Assembly (NCBI GenBank): GCA_910584635.1
Contig: CAJUBA010000031.1
Span: forward strand, 1-5,482
From: an uncultured Christensenella sp.
Lineage (GTDB): Bacteria > Bacillota > Clostridia > Christensenellales > UBA3700
Direction of reading: 5' to 3'
DNA: 5,482 nucleotides
Positions 1 to 3,917 of this stretch are shown here, piece by piece (the stretch's first letter is position 1; each line of letters starts with the position of its first letter). Under the pieces are notes generated by a model that did not search any database, had not been told where the DNA came from, and saw only the letters and a program-made list of their open reading frames with translations. Position numbers and translations under genes: made by a program.

Positions 1-29
1 TATCCATTTTAACCCCGTTTTTGTATACG

Positions 30-55
30 GTCAGGAAAAGTGTACTTTTCCTGAC
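30..55. repeat. Perfect palindrome, 12-bp arms, 2-bp centre
   Basis: GTCAGGAAAAGT at 30-41 is followed by GT and then its exact reverse complement ACTTTTCCTGAC at 44-55. With almost no loop it suits a dimeric DNA-binding protein better than an RNA hairpin, and there is no U-tract right after it as a terminator would have. Its reverse complement matches 145-164 for 20 bases, so the motif is repeated here. The binding protein, if any, is unknown. Confidence 0.75.
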
Positions 56-62
56 TGTGAAT

Positions 63-94
63 TTATGTCGAAAATGATGTAAAATACGACATAA
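63..94. repeat. Hyphenated inverted repeat TTATGTCG...CGACATAA
   Basis: TTATGTCG at 63-70 and CGACATAA at 87-94 are exact reverse complements separated by 16 AT-rich bases. The same core, TATGTCGAA, recurs at 122-130 and a related TTTGTCGAT at 182-190. The role is unknown, and eight-base arms could arise by chance in AT-rich DNA. Confidence 0.35.
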
Positions 95-144
95 TTATAC
101 AGATATATTATACAAAATCTATATGTCGAATTCAAGAGAAAAGG

Positions 145-164
145 GTCAGGAAAAGTACACTTTT
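145..164. repeat. Second, half-preserved copy of the 30-55 palindrome
   Basis: GTCAGGAAAAGTACACTTTT is identical over 20 bases to the reverse complement of the palindrome at 30-55. It then runs into a T-tract (TTTTGG) instead of completing the arm with CCTGAC. One arm and the centre are intact and the outer part of the other arm is lost, so it reads as a decayed or single-sided version of the same site, in opposite orientation, centred 112 bp downstream. Confidence 0.65.
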
Positions 165-355
165 TTTGGAATTTTTTGCTATTTGTCGATTTTTTTACTA
201 TTTTTTTACCAAATTTCGAAAAACATAAATATCGGTTAATATTATAATCTGCTATATTTTGATAATAACCCTTTTATTCCTATCCCTAGATTTTATAATA
301 TACATCGCCACTTTTTATAAACCTAACAGTCGGTACAAAAATCCACATTATATAC

Positions 356-373
356 CGTCAAAGTATTTTGGAA
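356..373. promoter_or_regulatory. Upstream operator-like dyad
   Basis: CGTCAAAGTATTTTGGAA fits the pattern of the dyad at 380-397 (TGTCnAAnTAnTTnGACA) at 11 of its 14 symmetric positions. Bases 357-368 are also an exact reverse complement of 385-396, so the two sites form a large hyphenated inverted repeat. The centres are 24 bp apart. Its place just upstream of a -35 box suggests a regulator site, but the regulator is not known. Confidence 0.45.
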
Positions 374-379
374 AATCTC

Positions 380-397
380 TGTCCAAATACTTTGACA
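380..397. promoter_or_regulatory. Operator-like dyad covering the -35 box
   Basis: TGTCCAAATACTTTGACA matches its own reverse complement at 14 of 18 positions (TGTCnAAnTAnTTnGACA). Its right end is the -35 hexamer TTGACA, so a bound protein would block RNA polymerase. This placement is typical of a repressor operator. A redox- or iron-sensing regulator would suit the Fe-S genes downstream, but that is inference from context only. Confidence 0.5.
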
Positions 398-421
398 TAC
401 AGTCGCTCGGTATTGTATAAT
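392..421 (+). promoter_or_regulatory. Sigma-A type promoter of the Fe-S operon
   Basis: The -35 box TTGACA (392-397) and -10 box TATAAT (416-421) both match consensus exactly and are 18 bp apart. Transcription should start near 428, giving a short leader of about 35 bases before the ATG at 464, too short for a riboswitch. A promoter this strong under an operator-like dyad suggests high expression with repression under some condition. Confidence 0.85.
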
Positions 422-463
422 TTTTAACGGATATTAAATTTATTATTTAAGGAGGTTTTCCTA

Positions 464-1156
464 ATGGAATATTCACATGAAGTATTGAATATGTGCAAGG
501 TTGCCAAGGGTACTGACCACGGTCCTGCGCCTATTCCGGAAGAAGGCAAGTGGGTTCAGTCTAAGCAGATAAGCGATATCAGCGGTCTTACGCACGGTAT
601 CGGTTGGTGCGCTCCCCAACAAGGCGCTTGCAAATTGACGCTCAACGTTAAAGAAGGCGTTATCGAAGAAGCGTTGGTAGAAACTATCGGTTGTTCGGGT
701 ATGACTCACTCGGCGGCAATGGCGGCGGAAATCTTGCCCGGCAAGACTATATTGGAAGCGCTCAATACAGACCTCGTTTGCGACGCTATCAACACCGCTA
801 TGAGAGAACTCTTTTTGCAAATCGTCTACGGACGTACGCAATCGGCTTTCTCCGAAAACGGTTTACCTATCGGCGCGGGTCTGGAAGACCTCGGTAAAGG
901 ATTGCGTTCGCAGGTCGGCACAATGTACTCTACCGGCGCTAAGGGCGTAAGATACTTAGAAATGGCAGAAGGTTACATAACTCATATCGGTCTTGACAAA
1001 GACAACCAAGTTATCGGTTATGAATTCGTAAACCTCGGCAAAATGATGGAAGCAATCAGAGGCGGTATGTCCGCAAATGACGCTTTGGTAAAATTTACCA
1101 ACAGTTACGGAAGATTCAAAGAAGCCGTAAAAGTTATCGATCCGAGAAAGGAATAA
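464..1156 (+). CDS. NifU/IscU-like iron-sulfur cluster scaffold protein
   Basis: This 230-residue cytoplasmic protein resembles the NifU N-terminal/IscU scaffold fold, on which Fe-S clusters are assembled before transfer to target proteins. Residues about 45-105 align by eye with IscU: a Cys-containing turn (C49, C56), the KLTLNV strand, then IGCSG (C77) with GKTILEA and NTD after it, as in IscU. The third IscU cysteine (HCS motif) has no obvious counterpart, and C106 sits earlier than expected, so the ligand set may differ. Residues about 150-230 are an extension of unknown role that IscU lacks. The start is supported by AAGGAGG at 449-455, 8 bases before the ATG. The gene lies 13 bp before the GGGtGRT gene. 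From memory of clostridial genomes these two are usual neighbours, and the pair's exact job is not established. It may serve a specialised Fe-S target rather than general assembly. Confidence 0.85.
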   Translation: MEYSHEVLNMCKVAKGTDHGPAPIPEEGKWVQSKQISDISGLTHGIGWCAPQQGACKLTLNVKEGVIEEALVETIGCSGMTHSAAMAAEILPGKTILEALNTDLVCDAINTAMRELFLQIVYGRTQSAFSENGLPIGAGLEDLGKGLRSQVGTMYSTGAKGVRYLEMAEGYITHIGLDKDNQVIGYEFVNLGKMMEAIRGGMSANDALVKFTNSYGRFKEAVKVIDPRKE

Positions 1157-1169
1157 GGAGGTACGGACA

Positions 1170-2171
1170 ATGGCAGTTATGTTTGAAAGTTATTCAAGAA
1201 GAATAGACAAAATCACCAAGTGCCTCTCTGAATACGGCATTGCATCCCTTGAAGAAGCAAAACAGATTTGCTCGGATAAAGGAATCGACGTAGAGGCTAT
1301 CGTAAAAGGTATCCAACCTATCGCGTTTGAAAACGCTGTTTGGGCTTATACCGTAGGTTGCGCTATCGCTATAAAGAAAGGTTGCAAAAAGGCTGCGGAC
1401 GCTGCCGAGGCTATCGGTATCGGTCTTCAAAGTTTTTGTATCCCCGGCTCTGTTGCAGAACAGAGAAAAGTGGGCCTCGGACACGGAAATCTCGCGGCTA
1501 TGCTTTTGAGAGAAGAAACCAAATGTTTCGCTTTCCTTGCAGGACATGAATCTTTTGCCGCTGCGGAAGGCGCTATCGGTATCGCTATGAAAGCCAATAA
1601 AGTAAGAAAAGATCCTCTTCAAGTTATCCTCAACGGACTTGGAAAAGACGCGGCTAAAATCATCAGCCGTATCAACGGATTTACTTATGTTCAGACCAAA
1701 CTCGATTATTTCACAGGCGAACTCAAAATCGTTGACACGATTTCTTACAGCACCGGCGAAAGAAGCAAAGTAAGAGTTTACGGCGCAGACGACGTTGTAG
1801 AAGGCGTTGCTATAATGAAACACGAAAAAGTAGACGTTTCCATAACAGGCAACTCTACTAACCCGACCCGTTTCCAACATCCCGTTGCAGGCACCTATAA
1901 GAAAGAATGCGTAGAAAGCGGTAAGAAATACTTCTCCGTTGCATCCGGCGGCGGTACGGGACGCACGTTGCACCCTGACAACATGGCTGCAGGACCTGCG
2001 TCCTACGGCATGACCGATACAATGGGAAGAATGCACTCCGACGCTCAGTTCGCAGGCTCATCTTCCGTTCCCGCTCACGTAGAAATGATGGGACTTATCG
2101 GTATGGGCAACAACCCGATGGTAGGCGCTTCCGTATCCTGCGCAGTTGCAGTTGAAGAAGCATTGAAGTAA
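1170..2171 (+). CDS. GGGtGRT family protein
   Basis: This 333-residue protein carries the motif that names its family, GGGTGRT at residues 260-266 within VASGGGTGRTLHPDN. The glycine-rich turn suggests a phosphate- or nucleotide-binding loop, but I know of no established biochemical function. No signal peptide or clear membrane helix is seen, so it is probably cytoplasmic. Conserved-looking stretches include AFLAGHESFAAAEGAIG (about 122-138) and the Gly/Met-rich C-terminus (about 276-325). Cysteines at 18, 34, 64, 72, 90, 119, 247 and 324 are numerous for its size and might bind metal or a cluster, though they form no recognised motif. AAGGAGG at 1155-1161 overlaps the stop codon of the upstream gene and lies 8 bases before the ATG, which fixes the start and implies translational coupling. 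Co-transcription with a NifU-like scaffold suggests it is a client or partner in Fe-S handling. The length looks complete. Confidence 0.9.
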   Translation: MAVMFESYSRRIDKITKCLSEYGIASLEEAKQICSDKGIDVEAIVKGIQPIAFENAVWAYTVGCAIAIKKGCKKAADAAEAIGIGLQSFCIPGSVAEQRKVGLGHGNLAAMLLREETKCFAFLAGHESFAAAEGAIGIAMKANKVRKDPLQVILNGLGKDAAKIISRINGFTYVQTKLDYFTGELKIVDTISYSTGERSKVRVYGADDVVEGVAIMKHEKVDVSITGNSTNPTRFQHPVAGTYKKECVESGKKYFSVASGGGTGRTLHPDNMAAGPASYGMTDTMGRMHSDAQFAGSSSVPAHVEMMGLIGMGNNPMVGASVSCAVAVEEALK

Positions 2172-2199
2172 TTGCTCAGTTAATTATTATGAAAAATTT

Positions 2200-2235
2200 A
2201 ACAGCGGATAAATAATTGTTTGTCCGCTGTTTTTT
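2200..2235 (+). terminator. Intrinsic terminator of the Fe-S operon
   Basis: AACAGCGGATAAA (2200-2212) pairs with TTTGTCCGCTGTT (2219-2231) around a 6-base loop, with a single G-U pair in 13, and runs into a T-tract (2230-2235). It starts 29 bases after the stop codon of the GGGtGRT gene and closes the operon. Confidence 0.9.
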
Positions 2236-2246
2236 GTTTATACAAT

Positions 2247-2278
2247 AAAAAACTCCCTTACTTTGATAAGAGAGTTTT
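2247..2278 (-). terminator. Intrinsic terminator of the flavodiiron gene
   Basis: On the minus strand AAAACTCTCTTA pairs with TAAGGGAGTTTT around a 6-base loop (arms 2267-2278 and 2249-2260, one mismatch or wobble), followed by a run of six U (complement of A2247-2252). It lies 20 bases past the stop codon at 2298. The T-run on the plus side (2275-2278) is short, so it may also act as a weak backup for the plus-strand operon. Confidence 0.85.
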
Positions 2279-2297
2279 ATAATTATACGATTATTTT

Positions 2298-3509
2298 CTA
2301 TATATTATTTTTTACGTCTTCGGCAATCGCATCGGCAAGTTTTTCTAAATCAGAGAAACTTTGCTCGTTGAGAGCGGATTTGACTGTTACCTTATTTTCT
2401 ATAAATTTATTGTTTTTAAGTTTTTCAAGGGATTCTTGCATAAGTTTTGCCGCGACGGGCGCCCACGTTCCGTTTTCTACAAACGCAAAGGTTCTGTTTT
2501 GCAAATTATGCTCCGCTACTTCATGCAACACGATTTGCATAGGCGGGAAAAGCGACATATTGTAAGTTGCGCAAGCAAAAACTATATGCGAATATTTGAA
2601 GCACTCGGCAACAATCTCCGAAAAATGCGTAGTTGAAGCATTGTATATCGCTATATCCTTTACGCCTTTCTCTCCCAATAAACCTGCGAGTATTTCCGCT
2701 GCGTTTTCCGTATGTCCGTGAACAGAGCCGTATACTATCACAACGCTTTGCTTTTCAGGAGTATAACTGCTCCATTTATCGTATTTATCAACAAAGAAGC
2801 CTATATTTTCCCTCCAAATAGGTCCGTGCAACGGACAAATCATGGATATTTCTATCGCGCTTGCTTTTTTCAAAAGACTTTGAACTTGCGCTCCGTACTT
2901 GCCTACAATGTTGGTATAATATCTTCTAGCGTCGTCCAGCCACTTACTTTCGAATTCGCATTCGTCTGCGAAAATATTTCCGCTCATTGCGCCGAACGAA
3001 CCAAACGCGTCCGCTGAATACAAAATTTTATCCGTAGTATCGTACGTTACCATCGCTTCCGGCCAATGCACCATAGGCGCCATAACAAAGGTAAACGTAT
3101 GTCTTCCACTGCAAAGCGTATCTCCTTCTTTTACAACGACTTTTCTATCTTCAATGTCAAAATTAAAAAATTGAGACATCATAGTAAATGTTTTAGCGTT
3201 GCCAACAATCTTGACTGACGGATATTTCTGCGCAATAGCGCCGATATTTGCGCAATGGTCGGGTTCCATGTGATTTACTATCAAATAATCGAGAGTCCTT
3301 TCACCCAGCAAACTTTCGATATTCTCCAAAAATTGTAAACTGACGCTACTGTCAACCGTATCCAAAAGCACGGTCTTTTCATCAAGCACTAAATAGGAAT
3401 TATAACTCATTCCCCTTTTGACAGGATATACGTTTTCAAATAAATTTATCTTTCTGTCGTTTACCCCTACCCAATATGCGTCCGCATTGATTTTCTTTAC
3501 GCTGTACAT
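2298..3509 (-). CDS. fprA: FprA-type flavodiiron protein (class A)
   Basis: This 403-residue cytoplasmic enzyme has the two domains of flavodiiron proteins, which reduce O2 to water and/or NO to N2O with electrons usually delivered by rubredoxin. Residues about 1-250 form the metallo-beta-lactamase-like domain with every diiron ligand in place: H80-x-E82-x-D84-H85 (HMEPDH), H148, D167 and H228. Residues about 255-400 are a flavodoxin domain, with the FMN phosphate loop at YGSVHGHTENAA (260-271). The length is normal for the minimal class; there is no rubredoxin or reductase extension, so electrons must come from separate proteins not in this window. The ATG at 3507-3509 follows AGGGAG (3515-3520) by 5 bases. 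It is a single-gene unit with its own promoter (3554-3582) and terminator (2247-2278). Substrate preference cannot be read from the sequence; oxygen defence is usual in anaerobic Clostridia. Confidence 0.95.
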   Translation of the reverse strand: MYSVKKINADAYWVGVNDRKINLFENVYPVKRGMSYNSYLVLDEKTVLLDTVDSSVSLQFLENIESLLGERTLDYLIVNHMEPDHCANIGAIAQKYPSVKIVGNAKTFTMMSQFFNFDIEDRKVVVKEGDTLCSGRHTFTFVMAPMVHWPEAMVTYDTTDKILYSADAFGSFGAMSGNIFADECEFESKWLDDARRYYTNIVGKYGAQVQSLLKKASAIEISMICPLHGPIWRENIGFFVDKYDKWSSYTPEKQSVVIVYGSVHGHTENAAEILAGLLGEKGVKDIAIYNASTTHFSEIVAECFKYSHIVFACATYNMSLFPPMQIVLHEVAEHNLQNRTFAFVENGTWAPVAAKLMQESLEKLKNNKFIENKVTVKSALNEQSFSDLEKLADAIAEDVKNNI

Positions 3510-3553
3510 ACAAACTCCCTCGCCATAATTTCCGGCAGTAAATTTTCGTTTTT

Positions 3554-3582
3554 ATTTTAGCACAGTAACATATTTTTTTCAA
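3554..3582 (-). promoter_or_regulatory. Extended -10 promoter of the flavodiiron gene
   Basis: Read on the minus strand, TTGAAA (complement of 3577-3582) and TAAAAT (complement of 3554-3559) are 17 bp apart, with TG one base ahead of the -10 box, the extended -10 form. Transcription would start near 3547, giving a leader of about 37 bases to the ATG. No operator-like dyad like the one before the Fe-S operon is seen here. Confidence 0.75.
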
Positions 3583-3654
3583 TTAAATAGTCGCCATTTG
3601 AATATGTTTTTATAAACGGTCAGAATTTTAATATATGATAATGCTTTTATCTAG

Positions 3655-3698
3655 CCGACCAAACGTAAAAACTACACTTCGTTACGATTTTAGTCGGA
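3655..3698 (+). repeat. Left terminal inverted repeat
   Basis: This 44-bp arm starts CCGACCAAACGTAAAA and ends CGATTTTAGTCGGA. It matches the reverse complement of 3849-3892 without gaps at 38 of 44 positions; the mismatches cluster in the middle (positions 9, 17, 20, 23, 25 and 27 of the arm). Confidence 0.8.
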
Positions 3699-3848
3699 CT
3701 CTTATTATTCAACGCCTCAATTAGACGGCGGAGAGTGGTATGATTTTCGTTTTAGCGAGTATAGGTCGAACCGCCCAGTGTACTTCCTCCTCTCCCGTCA
3801 TTCTGAGCGTAGTCGAAGAATCTAATTCAATCATTATCCGTTTTTTAG

Positions 3849-3892
3849 TCCGACTAAAATCGTAATGTAATGGAGATTTTACGCTTGGTCGG
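3849..3892 (-). repeat. Right terminal inverted repeat
   Basis: This arm starts TCCGACTAAAATCG and ends TTTTACGCTTGGTCGG, the inverted partner of 3655-3698. It ends 25 bases short of the stop codon of the minus-strand gene at 3918, so a transcript of that gene would read into it, and the folded repeat might affect the 3' end of that mRNA. Confidence 0.8.
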
Positions 3893-3917
3893 AATTCTAT
3901 ACGTCGTCTAACGGACT

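Larger units (their letters stand above)
1..391. other. AT-rich gene-free upstream region with palindromes
   Basis: No credible coding frame is seen on either strand here. The stretch is very AT-rich, with several T-runs (around 161-212), and contains short structured motifs listed separately: a perfect palindrome at 30-55, a half-copy at 145-164, and repeated TGTCGA words at 66-71, 124-129 and 184-189, plus an inverted CGACATAA at 87-94. It probably separates the operon at 464 from a gene to the left of the window. Nothing between about 215 and 350 could be assigned. Confidence 0.6.
3655..3892. mobile_element. MITE-like element with 44-bp inverted repeats
   Basis: The 238-bp gene-free segment begins CCGACC and ends GGTCGG, and its outer 44 bases on each side are inverted copies with 38 of 44 positions matching. 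The innermost 16 bases of the arms (ATTACG or GTTACG followed by ATTTTAGTCGGA) are nearly identical. The inside carries no open frame of note but holds a GC-richer core (3724-3815) including TCATTCTGAGCGTAGTCGAA, a phrase I recall as recurring in many gut-bacterial intergenic regions. No transposase is present and I found no clear target duplication (left flank ATCTAG, right flank AATTCT). It could be a non-autonomous mobile repeat or a dispersed palindromic element forming a long RNA hairpin. It sits between a promoter and the 3' end of a convergent-side gene without breaking either. Confidence 0.6.

Noticed and set aside
30..164. CRISPR array from the repeated palindromic units
   Set aside because: There are only two copies, in opposite orientation, one incomplete, with no regular spacers and no cas genes in the window.
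428..463. Riboswitch or attenuator in the operon leader
   Set aside because: The predicted leader is only about 35 bases, too short for a known riboswitch; the inverted repeat at 357-396 lies upstream of the transcription start and so is not in the RNA.
473..841. 122-codon minus-strand open frame opposite the scaffold gene
   Set aside because: It lies entirely within the NifU-like gene and lacks any recognisable motif or start signal.
1194..2036. 280-codon open frame on the minus strand inside the GGGtGRT gene
   Set aside because: It is antisense to a gene with a clear family motif and strong ribosome site; its composition (many Ser, Phe, Arg, Cys) is typical of a shadow frame and it has no promoter or ribosome site.
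2263..3017. Several plus-strand open frames opposite the flavodiiron gene
   Set aside because: They overlap a complete flavodiiron protein with all metal ligands; their Phe/Ser/Cys/Ile-rich translations look like antisense shadows.
3655..3892. Small protein gene or tRNA/ncRNA gene in the inverted-repeat element
   Set aside because: No start codon with a ribosome site and a sustained frame, and no cloverleaf or known RNA motif; the long inverted ends explain the structure better.
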